Source: Pseudoruminococcus massiliensis (GTDB lineage Bacteria > Bacillota > Clostridia > Oscillospirales > Acutalibacteraceae). From it: a stretch of DNA of 64,000 nucleotides. Of the stretch, positions 8,399 through 17,326 are shown one piece after another. Location: positions 248,001 to 312,000 of the forward strand of contig NZ_OLMR01000002.1 of assembly GCF_900291955.1 (NCBI RefSeq), written 5' to 3'. The stretch's first letter is position 1. The number at the start of each line of letters is the position of its first letter. The notes beneath the pieces were generated by a model. That model saw only the letters and a list, made by a program, of their open reading frames with translations. It ran no database searches and was not told the DNA's origin. The translations under genes were made by a program, and so were the position numbers.

Positions 8399-9178
8399 TC
8401 ATTCGCTATAAGCCAGTTCAAAGCTACCATCAACTCTATAAAGCTTTTCATAAAGATTCATAGCATAATCTCTGCAATAATCCTTAATTTTCTCAGCAGC
8501 ATTGACTATATAAATAGAACCGCTATCCCACTTTGATTTTTCTTCTTTTACAATTTCCTTTCTTTTTGTCTGAAAACCATTTATCCAAGCATCATAATCG
8601 CTTTGAATTGCTTTCTTTTCCTCATCAGAAAGAGATGATGCCTGAAGCTTATTATTTGCATTTTCAGCTTCAGCAAGCCAGAGCTTTTCATATTTCGCTA
8701 AAGTTTCGGACATAGCCTCTGTTGTATCTGCTCTCTTCATATCGTTTGATAATAAAATATCAAGCTTATTATCCTTAAATACCTCATCGAAATCCTTGTT
8801 ACCAGTAGATTTTGAGCTTTCAGAAGGCTTTTGAGCTTCACTTGCATTACTAGCATTTTGTTCACTGTTGACACTGCTTTCAGCCTTAGAGCTTTCCTTA
8901 TCAGACGAATCTTTTGAATCTGAATTTTCGGTTGTTTCAGAACCTTCTTCTGAGTTCTCATTTTTTTCAGAATCTTCGCTTGATTCATCATTTTTAGATT
9001 CGTCATCGCTTGAGGTTTTCTTTTCTGAACTTTCATCGGAAGAACTCTGTGCAGATGAATTACTTATACTACTATCGTTACTGTTATTATTTTCATTATC
9101 AGCACCGCAAGCACTAAAAGCTGCCACACAGATAATAAGCGAACTAAGAACAGCGATAAATCTATAACTTTTTTTCAT
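8399..9178 (-). CDS. Ser/Glu-rich lipoprotein with LprI/DUF1311-like C-terminal domain
   Basis: 259 residues: signal peptide with lipobox AFSAC (about residue 24), then a roughly 100-residue linker almost wholly of Ser, Glu, Asp, Asn and Lys, then a helical domain from about residue 130. The spacing of Leu, Tyr-Glu and Trp residues in that domain (KYEKLWLAEAE, YDAWINGFQ) recalls the DUF1311/LprI lysozyme-inhibitor fold; this is a weak, by-eye match. The linker would hold the domain away from the membrane within the wall. It is followed by a second lipoprotein gene after 25 nt. Confidence 0.65.
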   Translation of the reverse strand: MKKSYRFIAVLSSLIICVAAFSACGADNENNNSNDSSISNSSAQSSSDESSEKKTSSDDESKNDESSEDSEKNENSEEGSETTENSDSKDSSDKESSKAESSVNSEQNASNASEAQKPSESSKSTGNKDFDEVFKDNKLDILLSNDMKRADTTEAMSETLAKYEKLWLAEAENANNKLQASSLSDEEKKAIQSDYDAWINGFQTKRKEIVKEEKSKWDSGSIYIVNAAEKIKDYCRDYAMNLYEKLYRVDGSFELAYSE

Positions 9179-9356
9179 AATTATCCTTTCCTTTCAAAGT
9201 CAAAGCCCATACAATCGTAACCCTATACTATCACAATTTCCTCCATTTTTCAAGTATGGTAAGCTTAGCTTTATATAATTCATTCAAGCCTTTCAAAAGT
9301 CATTTTATTGGGCAAACACAGCTCGCAGCTACTAAAATCATTCTAATTCCTATATA

Positions 9357-10253
9357 TCACATCACAATAGAAATCAAGAGCATTTGTTTTAATCTTTCAT
9401 AAATGCCCTCAAGGTCAGAAATAGGAAGCGGATTTTTTCCATTTCCTATTTCTATTGTAAAAGCGGGAGAATTAAAAGTTTCCACAAACCAATCCTTAAA
9501 TCCTCCACCAACAGCAAGACCATCAGGTTCACTCATCGTATATCCACTCAATTCAGCCAGTAATTCTCCTTGAAGCCTTGCATTTTCGGGCATATATTTC
9601 CCAAAGCTCCAGTAAATTTCCTCTCCTTGGCTATGAAACGCAAACGCACGAATAAAATCATTATTTCTGCAAAGCCTTGCCATAGCTCTGCTTTCAGGTT
9701 CACTTTCGGGAAATTTTCCACCAAATCTTGTAGGTGCTGGAGCGTTAATTCCGTTCTTTATTTCAAGTGCTTTCAAAGCTTTCCAACCCGCATTGAAATT
9801 ATGGTTTATGTCAACTCCTGTGGCATTAGCCTGCCATCGCTTTTCACTGCCTATTGCCTTAATGCTATCACAATATTCGCCAGCACTCTCCGCACCATTG
9901 ATAGAAATTTCAACCCCATCAGGATTTACACAAGGCACAACACAAAGTGTACGATTGTGAAAAGCATTTTCTGTTCTAATGCCACAGAAAAAATTTTTCT
10001 TGCTTATGCTTTCCAAAAGTTCATCAAGAAACCTCAGAATAACAAGTGTAGTCAGCCATTCCATACCGTGAAAGGCACACGCAAATAAAACTTTTTTTCC
10101 TGTGCCAAAGCTAAGCATAGGAATTTCTCGTCCACAATGACTTACACCTATACACTCTTTTTTTAGAAAGGGATATTTAGAAAAAAGCTCACCTATAAGA
10201 TAATTCCTATTATGTTCATCATTAGGTGCATAGAGATATTTCTGATTAAGCAC
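9357..10253 (-). CDS. M14-family zinc carboxypeptidase
   Basis: 298 residues with M14 metallopeptidase landmarks: H62 and E65 (FHGMEW) and H207 (FAFHSQGEE) as zinc ligands, E268 (FTIEIGNG) as catalytic base, plus NPDGVEI and GVDINHNF. The family includes gamma-D-glutamyl-diaminopimelate peptidases that trim murein peptides, a reasonable role here. There is no signal peptide, so it probably acts on cytoplasmic or recycled muropeptides, or in spores. The start is GTG at 10253 behind GGGGTGAT. It is divergent from the germination protease gene. Confidence 0.83.
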   Translation of the reverse strand: MLNQKYLYAPNDEHNRNYLIGELFSKYPFLKKECIGVSHCGREIPMLSFGTGKKVLFACAFHGMEWLTTLVILRFLDELLESISKKNFFCGIRTENAFHNRTLCVVPCVNPDGVEISINGAESAGEYCDSIKAIGSEKRWQANATGVDINHNFNAGWKALKALEIKNGINAPAPTRFGGKFPESEPESRAMARLCRNNDFIRAFAFHSQGEEIYWSFGKYMPENARLQGELLAELSGYTMSEPDGLAVGGGFKDWFVETFNSPAFTIEIGNGKNPLPISDLEGIYERLKQMLLISIVM

Positions 10254-10376
10254 AATATCACCCCGCAGTTATTTCCATATATCTTATGCTAAATTTCCTC
10301 GAAATATGAAAAATGTAATATTTGCTTTCTTTTGGGCAAGCTATTAACAATAAACTTGTTATCAGGAGGAACTTTT

Positions 10377-11258
10377 ATGCAGCTGCGAACAGACCTTGCA
10401 CTTGAAGCAAGAGAATTTGTTGATGAAAAAGAAGAAGGTGTAGTTGTCAAAGAGGAAGAACAAGACGGCATTAAAATTTCTGAAATTAAAATCCTCAACC
10501 AAAAAGCCGCCAAAAAGATGAATAAACCAATCGGAACATATATAACCGCCGAACTTGCACCGCTCACAGATAATCTTCGTGATGGCGATTCCAAAGCCGA
10601 ATATATTGGCAAGCTTATTGAACCCTTGCTCCCAAAAGAAGGGACTATTCTTATCGCTGGAATAGGCAATGAAACCATAACTCCCGATGCCCTCGGCCCA
10701 AAAAGTGCGGATAATATTCTTGCCACTCGACATATAACAGGAGAATTAAAGCATTCCTTAGGGCTTTCCGGACTTCGTTCAGTTGCTGTTCTTGCACCAG
10801 GTGTTCTCGGTCAGACAGGAATAGAAACAGGCGAACTCATCAAGAGCGTTGTTGAGAGCATAAAGCCTTCAGCGGTTATAGCGATTGATGCTCTTGCCTC
10901 AAGAAGTCTTTCAAGGCTTGGCTGTACTATACAGATTTCAGACGCAGGAATTTCTCCAGGCTCAGGCGTTGGCAATCATCGCCTTAGCCTTAATAAAGAA
11001 ACAATGGGAATCCCTGTCATAGGCATAGGCGTTCCAACGGTAGTTGACGCACAAACTCTTGCATTAGAGCTTATCCCAGAAGCTAAGCTTTCATATCAGC
11101 AAAAAGGTCTTGTATCCCCTCGTGGTGAACAAATGATAGTAACACCACGAGAAATAGACCTTTTAATAGAAAGAGCCTCTCGTCTTGTTGGAATGTCCTT
11201 AAATTGTGCCTTGCATAAAGGATTAAGCGTAGAAGATTTCTGTCTGCTCCTTGCCTAA
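10377..11258 (+). CDS. gpr: GPR germination endopeptidase
   Basis: A 293-residue protease that degrades small acid-soluble spore proteins at germination. The N-terminus MQLRTDLALEARE has the family's autoprocessing region (cleavage near TDLA), and the core has GIGNETITPDALGP, VAVLAPGVLGQTGIE, AIDALASRS and GSGVGNHR. It is made as an inactive zymogen in the forespore and self-activated late in sporulation. The start at 10377 follows AGGAGGA at 10365-10371. It ends at a clear hairpin terminator. Confidence 0.93.
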   Translation: MQLRTDLALEAREFVDEKEEGVVVKEEEQDGIKISEIKILNQKAAKKMNKPIGTYITAELAPLTDNLRDGDSKAEYIGKLIEPLLPKEGTILIAGIGNETITPDALGPKSADNILATRHITGELKHSLGLSGLRSVAVLAPGVLGQTGIETGELIKSVVESIKPSAVIAIDALASRSLSRLGCTIQISDAGISPGSGVGNHRLSLNKETMGIPVIGIGVPTVVDAQTLALELIPEAKLSYQQKGLVSPRGEQMIVTPREIDLLIERASRLVGMSLNCALHKGLSVEDFCLLLA

Positions 11259-11283
11259 TAAACACAATTTTTGTAAAAACAAA

Positions 11284-11304
11284 GGGGCGAACTGTATTCG
11301 CCCC
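11284..11304 (+). terminator. Terminator of gpr
   Basis: Perfect 8-bp stem GGGGCGAA/TTCGCCCC with a 5-nt loop, 25 nt after the gpr stop, followed by an AT-rich tail. Confidence 0.75.
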
Positions 11305-11374
11305 AATAATTATTATCTCATAACAACTTTTAAAAACTATAAAAATACAAAGTTTTAATTAACATTTAGCTTTC

Positions 11375-11533
11375 AGGGAACCCCCTGCGAGGGTTCCCTA
11401 CGAAAAACATTCCACTGGAATATTTTTCTACCCTCCTGCGCTTTAGGAAGTATAAAGTATTTCGCTCTCTGCGGAGAGCGACCAAAGGCTCTGCCTTTGG
11501 AAACTGCGAGCCTTTAAAAAGGCTCGAGCGAAA
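11375..11533. repeat. Block of five consecutive palindromes (structured intergenic element)
   Basis: Five inverted repeats follow each other: AGGGAACCC/GGGTTCCCT (11375-11399), a 12-bp imperfect repeat around TTCCACTGGAA (11403-11427), CGCTCTC/GAGAGCG (11463-11480), CCAAAGGC/GCCTTTGG (11482-11500) and CGAGCCTTT/AAAGGCTCG (11507-11526). The last three are enclosed by TTTCGCTC (11460-11467) and GAGCGAAA (11526-11533), which would form an outer stem but compete with the third hairpin. There is no coding frame. It could be a non-autonomous repeat element, a structured RNA or a transcription barrier between gpr and the binding-protein gene. Confidence 0.7.
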
Positions 11534-11562
11534 CTTTTAAGTGTCTTAGAAAAATATGCTAA

Positions 11563-13170
11563 CTAATCGTTAGCTACTCCAACAGCCGAAGCATATCGAA
11601 AATCTGCTTCTGCACCAAATTGATGAAACATTATCCCCACTATTCCCTCTGCACTTGCATAATATCTTGTTTCAGTACAAATCGGATAAAATATCGCATT
11701 ATCACAAAGATACTTTTCAGCTTTAATAATTGTATCCAAGCTTTCATAATCTGAAGAATCTTCTATTTTTTCGATATAAGAATCATATTCCTTTGAGCTT
11801 AAATTTGATACATTACCGCTCTCATTTGTACGAAATTTTTTAAGTGTATCAAAGGGAGAATCACCGTCGCTTTGAATAGGCAAAAACGCCGCTGTATAAT
11901 TTCCGACAGAAACAGCATATTCAAGCTCAGATTGAGGAACAGGATTTTTATTAAAATAATATCCTGTACTTTCGTTCCAATCCTCAAGTATTTCATTTAT
12001 AAGCGGTTGAAGTTTTTCATCATCAGGGCAAAGAATCTCAATATCAGTAAGCCTTGTCAATTCAAGCTCTTGCATACCGTCATAAACAAACTGTCTTGCA
12101 TTTTTGTCCTGTTTAAGATACATCTCGCCAGCTTTTGTGCGGTAATTCTGCGAACCTACTTCCACAGATTTCGGCACAATTCCTCTTGTGATGTTATAAT
12201 GTTCAGGCACAGCTTTTTCAATATTTTCTCTGTTAAGAGCCTTTAGCAAGCCTTTTCTTATATTACTATTCTGCATAGTTTCGTTTTGCATATTAAAGCA
12301 AATGCCCCATGTTGTGTCATCATATTCCTTAATTGTCATTCCAGAATTTTTTGCGCTTTCCAAATCACTGCCCGAAATTGCATAGCAATCTACCTTTCCA
12401 TCAGCAATAGCCTGATAACCATTTCTTATACTTCCTATTGAAATATTAATTCCCGCAGGAATAGCCTCTTCATCTCCAACATAATTTTTATTATTTGCAA
12501 GGCTTATGCTATTGTTATGTGACCAACCATAGTTTTTAATATAGAAAGCACCATTTGACAAAATAAACTCATCATCTCTGCCATACTGTCCTTTTGTTGA
12601 CAAAAAGAATTTTTCATTGCAAGGCATAGTTGGCGGAGAAGTCAAAACTTTAGGAAAAGCCTCATCCGAATATTCCAAATCGAAGATTATCTTATTTTCA
12701 TCAACACTTATTCCAAGCTCTGATTTCTTAGCCTTGCCCTTATGAAAATTTTCTGCATTTTTTATGCAGTAAAGGTTCTCAACTGTTTCAGAACCAGTTT
12801 CAGGCGATAATGCTCTTACAATTCCATATCTAAAATCCTCTGCTGTAAGTTCAGTGCCGTCATTCCATTTTAAATCATCACACAGAGTGAATATAAAATG
12901 TGTGTAATCTTTGTTTGCTTCATAGCTTTTTGCTGCTCCAAGAATGACCCTATCCTTTTCATCAAGCCTCATAAGCCCTTCAAAAATATTAAGAATTACA
13001 AGCCTTGACGAGCTATCATTGGCAATCTGTGGGTCAAGTGTGATAGGTTCACTTTCGATATTATATTTTATAATCAGTTCTGATTTTCCTCCATCATCAG
13101 AACAGCCACACATAAAAAGCATAAGGCTAAGCACCAAAAAGCCAGCTAAAAATATTTTAATAAAACGCAT
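11563..13170 (-). CDS. Oligopeptide-type ABC transporter substrate-binding lipoprotein
   Basis: 535 residues. Signal peptide with lipobox FMCGC, then a family-5 solute-binding fold (OppA/DppA type): the early EPITLDPQ segment, LKWNDGTELTAEDFRYGI typical of the family, and ALNRENI. It should bind peptides or similar ligands outside the cell. The start is the ATG at 13170 with AAGGAGAA; the upstream in-frame TTG overlaps that site. No permease or ATPase gene is adjacent, so it either feeds a transporter encoded elsewhere or acts as a receptor. Confidence 0.87.
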   Translation of the reverse strand: MRFIKIFLAGFLVLSLMLFMCGCSDDGGKSELIIKYNIESEPITLDPQIANDSSSRLVILNIFEGLMRLDEKDRVILGAAKSYEANKDYTHFIFTLCDDLKWNDGTELTAEDFRYGIVRALSPETGSETVENLYCIKNAENFHKGKAKKSELGISVDENKIIFDLEYSDEAFPKVLTSPPTMPCNEKFFLSTKGQYGRDDEFILSNGAFYIKNYGWSHNNSISLANNKNYVGDEEAIPAGINISIGSIRNGYQAIADGKVDCYAISGSDLESAKNSGMTIKEYDDTTWGICFNMQNETMQNSNIRKGLLKALNRENIEKAVPEHYNITRGIVPKSVEVGSQNYRTKAGEMYLKQDKNARQFVYDGMQELELTRLTDIEILCPDDEKLQPLINEILEDWNESTGYYFNKNPVPQSELEYAVSVGNYTAAFLPIQSDGDSPFDTLKKFRTNESGNVSNLSSKEYDSYIEKIEDSSDYESLDTIIKAEKYLCDNAIFYPICTETRYYASAEGIVGIMFHQFGAEADFRYASAVGVAND

Positions 13171-13305
13171 AGAAATTCTCCTTGCCAAAATCTAAATAAT
13201 ATTAATATAATTAAGAATAATATGGTTTATGCTCTAAATCAACTTACAAATCTGTTACACAAGATTATATATGAAAATTTCTGCTATTATATCTAAAAAT
13301 AAACA

Positions 13306-13341
13306 AAAGACAAGTGATATTCTAAGCCATCACTTGTCTTT
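13306..13341 (-). terminator. Terminator of the glg operon (after glgA)
   Basis: A 13-bp perfect stem (AAAGACAAGTGAT / ATCACTTGTCTTT) with a 10-nt loop, 40 nt after the glgA stop; on the minus strand it is followed by a T-rich run. Confidence 0.85.
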
Positions 13342-13380
13342 ATTATTAGCTGTTCAATTTTATTTCAATTATTAACAAAA

Positions 13381-14805
13381 TCATTCGTTAATAACAGTCT
13401 TATAAAGATTGATATAATCGCCAGCACTTCTATTCCAGCTTAAATCCCATGTCATAGCACGCTTAACAAGAACATTCCAGCCATCACGCTGCCAATATCC
13501 TGCAATAGCTCTTCTTACTGCACCAAGCATATCCATCGCATCGTAATTCTTGAAAGTAAAGCCATTGCCATCACCATTTGCACTATCTTGAATAGAGTCA
13601 CGAAGACCGCCAACCTCACGAACAATCGGAATAGTACCATAGCGGAGAGCAATCATCTGAGAAAGTCCACAAGGCTCTGCTTTAGAAGGCATCAAGAACA
13701 TATCTGCACCTGCATAAATCTTTCTTGAAAGCTCAGGGATAAAGCCATGACAAGCACAAAGTCTGCCTGGGTATCTATCCTGCATTGACTGGAAGAAGCT
13801 TTCGTATTCCCAATCGCCTGAACCAAGTATTACAAACTGGATATATTCCTCACGCATCATTTGGTCGAGAGCAGCCTTAACAAGGTCAAGACCCTTATGA
13901 GATACAAGTCTTGTAACCATAGCAATAATCGGAACATCAGGATTTTGCTCAAGTGCAAGACGCTCTTGAAGCTTACGCTTATTTTCAGCCTTACCACTGA
14001 GGTCATCAACGCTAAAGTTATTATAAATCTGAATATCTGTTTCAGGATTATAAGAATCGGTATCAATACCGTTCAGTATGCCGCAAAGCTTCCACGAACG
14101 GGCGTTAAGAATTGGGTCAAGACCATGTGAGAACCATGGGTCACGAATTTCCCAAGCATAACTTGGGCTAACTGTTGTTACTCTGTTAGCTGTTTCGATA
14201 GCACCCTTCATAAAGTTAATGCAGCCGTCCCAATCGAGGACTGAACGCTGATGTTGTGGAATACCAACAACCTCTTCATAAAGCTCTGTGCCATACTTAC
14301 CTTGATACTGGATATTATGAATAGTAAAGATAGTCTTAATACCCTGATACCATTGATTTTGCCCATAAAAAAGTGAATAGTATGTAGGCACGAGAGCTGT
14401 CTGCCAGTCATTACAATGAATAATATCAGGCTTAAAGTCGATAAATGGGAGCATTTCAAGAACCGCTCTTGAGAAGAAAGCAAAACGCTCTGCATCATCA
14501 TAGTGGCCATAAAGACCTGAACGCTTAAAGTAATACTGATTATCGAGGAAATAATAAATTACTCCGCCCCAACGAGCCTCAAAAACACCACAATACTGTC
14601 TTCTCCATGCAACAGGCACAGAAAGACTTGTGATAAAACGCATTTCGTCTTTTAGATTTTGTGGTATTTCATCATAAAGTGGCATAACAATTCTTGTGCC
14701 TATAAGTCTTCTGCGAAGAGCCTGTGGCAACGAACCAGAAACATCTGCCAGACCGCCTGATGCTGCAAACGGCTGTGCTTCACTTGTTACAAATAAAACC
14801 TTCAA
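13381..14805 (-). CDS. glgA: Glycogen synthase (GT5)
   Basis: 474 residues, the normal length for bacterial GlgA, which extends alpha-1,4 chains from ADP-glucose. It shows FVTSEAQPFAASGGLADV at the N-terminus, HCNDWQTALVP, FTIHNIQYQG, LNGIDTDSYNPE and the C-terminal donor-site motif MPSKAEPCGLSQMIALRYGT with its catalytic Glu. The usual Lys of the N-terminal KxGGL motif is Ala here. It is last in the glgB-glgC-glgD-glgA run, 136 nt after glgD; that gap has two small hairpins (a stem ACTCTC/GAGAGT and a stem near GCATTGTA) that might adjust its expression. Confidence 0.95.
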   Translation of the reverse strand: MKVLFVTSEAQPFAASGGLADVSGSLPQALRRRLIGTRIVMPLYDEIPQNLKDEMRFITSLSVPVAWRRQYCGVFEARWGGVIYYFLDNQYYFKRSGLYGHYDDAERFAFFSRAVLEMLPFIDFKPDIIHCNDWQTALVPTYYSLFYGQNQWYQGIKTIFTIHNIQYQGKYGTELYEEVVGIPQHQRSVLDWDGCINFMKGAIETANRVTTVSPSYAWEIRDPWFSHGLDPILNARSWKLCGILNGIDTDSYNPETDIQIYNNFSVDDLSGKAENKRKLQERLALEQNPDVPIIAMVTRLVSHKGLDLVKAALDQMMREEYIQFVILGSGDWEYESFFQSMQDRYPGRLCACHGFIPELSRKIYAGADMFLMPSKAEPCGLSQMIALRYGTIPIVREVGGLRDSIQDSANGDGNGFTFKNYDAMDMLGAVRRAIAGYWQRDGWNVLVKRAMTWDLSWNRSAGDYINLYKTVINE

Positions 14806-14941
14806 GGTTTATACCTCCTTAAAACTACAATACAAAAAGCATTGTATAGAATATTTTTATATACATACCGATAGTATGAAAGCCCCTACACAAAATCGGC
14901 ATATAATCACTCTCAGCAAGAGAGTTATTTAAGTTTTAAAA

Positions 14942-16057
14942 TCAAACTGTGCTTGCCTTGTTAATATAAACAGGATATGTAAGGAAGCCCATAAGAGAGC
15001 GATTATCCTTTATAACAACATCTTTATCAGCTATAACATAGCTAAGATTAGAACCTGCACCAATGACTGTATCCTGCATTATAACGCAGTTGCTGACCTT
15101 TGCACCCTTGCCGATATGAACACCCTTAAAGAGTACGCAGTTTTCAACTTCGCCTTCGATAACGCAGCCATTACCGATAAGTGTATTCTTAACATTAGAG
15201 CCAAGACCATATCTTGTTGGCATATCGTCACGAACCTTTGTATATATCGGTCTTGCAGAATTGAAAAGGTCGTTCCTTATATTTAAATCCATTAGCTGCA
15301 TATTTGCATTGAAATAGCTGCTCATAGAATCCATAATTGCACAGAAGCCTTCAAATTCATAGCCATAAATTTTAAGCTTATCAAATTGTCCTTGAATAAT
15401 ATCTCTCTTAAAGTTGTTCTTATTCTTGCTTACACATTCGCTTACAAGAGAAATCAAAAGCTCACGCTTCATAAGAATCTTATTAAGATAGAAACTGCAT
15501 GGGCCTTCGATGATTGGATTAATGAGGACATCTTTAACTCTGCCAGTAGAATCAAGAGAAAATACTGTCGGTTCGTCCTGATGCTCTGGCAGCTGACCTC
15601 TCTTATACACAACAGTTATGTCAGCATCATTAGAAATATGCTTTTCAAGAACATTCTGATAATCTATATTGCAAGCAGTATCACAATCAGAAATAAGCAC
15701 ATATTCTTCTTTAGAATTAATAAGGAATTTCTTAATTGAGTTAAGAATACTTATTCTGTTTCTGTATTCCTCCTCACTGTTGTTAAAAGGAGGAAGCATA
15801 AATAGTCCGTCACGCTTTCTTGATAAATCCCAAGCCTTACCTGTTCCGATATGGTCCATAAGTGATTGATAATTATTCTTTGTAATAACACCAACCTTGT
15901 TGATTCCTGAATTTACCATATTAGAAAGCGGGAAGTCTATAAGTCTATACTTTCCCCCGAAAGGAACAGAACCCATTGTTCTCTTATCAGTAAGCTCGCT
16001 TATAAGCTCTCCATGAAGGTTTGTGAAAATCAAGCCTATAACATTATTTCCACGCAT
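14942..16057 (-). CDS. glgD: GlgD, regulatory-type subunit of glucose-1-phosphate adenylyltransferase
   Basis: 371 residues, a nucleotidyltransferase fold with a left-handed beta-helix C-terminus (VENCVLFKGVHIGKGAKV). It keeps FGGKYRLIDFPLSNMVNSGI, but the glycine-rich catalytic motif of GlgC is replaced near the N-terminus by LIFTNLHGELISEL, as in GlgD proteins, which boost GlgC in a heteromer and have little activity alone. One base separates the glgC stop from its ATG, and its ribosome site GAGGGGG lies inside glgC, so the two are translationally coupled. Confidence 0.93.
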   Translation of the reverse strand: MRGNNVIGLIFTNLHGELISELTDKRTMGSVPFGGKYRLIDFPLSNMVNSGINKVGVITKNNYQSLMDHIGTGKAWDLSRKRDGLFMLPPFNNSEEEYRNRISILNSIKKFLINSKEEYVLISDCDTACNIDYQNVLEKHISNDADITVVYKRGQLPEHQDEPTVFSLDSTGRVKDVLINPIIEGPCSFYLNKILMKRELLISLVSECVSKNKNNFKRDIIQGQFDKLKIYGYEFEGFCAIMDSMSSYFNANMQLMDLNIRNDLFNSARPIYTKVRDDMPTRYGLGSNVKNTLIGNGCVIEGEVENCVLFKGVHIGKGAKVSNCVIMQDTVIGAGSNLSYVIADKDVVIKDNRSLMGFLTYPVYINKASTV

Positions 16058-16058
16058 A

Positions 16059-17273
16059 TCAGTTTACCCCCTCTTTATCTTCGTAGACCATTTCTTTCGG
16101 GGCAACGACAGCACCCTCACCGATTGTACGGTTATCGCCAACAACGGCAACTCCCCAATCTTCCTTGTTTTCTATATCTTCAGGTCTTGCACCAACAACT
16201 GCATTTTTCTTGATAACTGCATTTTCAGATACGATAGCATATTGAATTACAGCACCCTCTTCAACTACAACACCAGGCATAAGTATCGAATCATTTACAA
16301 CTGCACCTGGAGCAATAGTAACATTAGAAAAAAGAACTGAGAAATCAACATTGCCCTCGATTATACAGCCATCAGAGATGAGCGAATTTTGTACAACGCC
16401 TGTTGGGCTGACATAATGTGGAGCAACAACAGGATTTCTTGAATAAATCTTCCAGTTTTCGTCTGCAAGGTCGAGAGTAACATTCGGGTCGAGCAAGTCC
16501 ATATTAGACTCCCAAAGACTTTCGATTGTTCCAACATCTTTCCAATATCCTGAAAATGCATAAGCAAACATTCTTTGACCATCTGCAAGCATTTTCGGAA
16601 GAATATCCTTACCAAAATCGTTTGAAGAATCTGGATTAGCCTCGTCCTCAATAAGATATTTTCTAAGCTTATCCCAACTGAATACATAAATACCCATAGA
16701 AGCATTTGTACTCTTTGGATGAGCTGGTTTCTCATCAAATTCGTAGATAGAACCATCAGGATTAGTGTTTAGAATACCAAAGCGTGAAGCCTCTGCAAGC
16801 GGAACATCAATAACCGCAATAGTGCAGTCTGCATCATGCTCCTTATGATAAGCAACCATCTTAGAATAATCCATTTTATAGATATGGTCTCCTGAAAGGA
16901 TAACAACATATTCAGGATTATATCTATCTATGTAGTTTATATTTTGGTATATAGCATTTGCTGTGCCGGAATACCAATCCGCACCACCTTTTTTCTCATA
17001 TGGTGAAAGAACCTGAACGCCAACATTCATGCCGTCCAAATCCCAAGGCTGACCATTGCCGATATATTCGTTAAGAACTAATGGCTGATATTGCGTTAAA
17101 ACACCAACAGCCTCAATACCTGAGTTCACACAGTTAGAGAGCGGAAAGTCAATTATACGATACTTACCACCATACGGAACTGCTGGCTTTGCAATTTTTT
17201 GTGTCAATACGCCCAATCTGCTTCCTTGACCACCTGCAAGCAACATTGCTACAACCTCTTGCTTTGGATACAT
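16059..17273 (-). CDS. glgC: Glucose-1-phosphate adenylyltransferase (ADP-glucose pyrophosphorylase)
   Basis: 404 residues. It makes ADP-glucose from ATP and glucose-1-phosphate, the committed step of glycogen synthesis. Seen: [14 protein letters not shown] (nucleotide site), [41 protein letters not shown], and hexapeptide repeats in the C-terminal beta-helix. It lies 53 nt downstream of glgB and is coupled to glgD. Its product feeds GlgA. Confidence 0.95.
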   Translation of the reverse strand: MYPKQEVVAMLLAGGQGSRLGVLTQKIAKPAVPYGGKYRIIDFPLSNCVNSGIEAVGVLTQYQPLVLNEYIGNGQPWDLDGMNVGVQVLSPYEKKGGADWYSGTANAIYQNINYIDRYNPEYVVILSGDHIYKMDYSKMVAYHKEHDADCTIAVIDVPLAEASRFGILNTNPDGSIYEFDEKPAHPKSTNASMGIYVFSWDKLRKYLIEDEANPDSSNDFGKDILPKMLADGQRMFAYAFSGYWKDVGTIESLWESNMDLLDPNVTLDLADENWKIYSRNPVVAPHYVSPTGVVQNSLISDGCIIEGNVDFSVLFSNVTIAPGAVVNDSILMPGVVVEEGAVIQYAIVSENAVIKKNAVVGARPEDIENKEDWGVAVVGDNRTIGEGAVVAPKEMVYEDKEGVN

Positions 17274-17326
17274 CTGTACTCCTCCTTAGAATAACCTTTT
17301 GTTATCCGATTTTATAGTCAATATAT

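Noticed and set aside
9570-10088. Plus-strand 172-codon frame
   Set aside because: Antisense to the M14 peptidase, whose active-site motifs fix the real frame.
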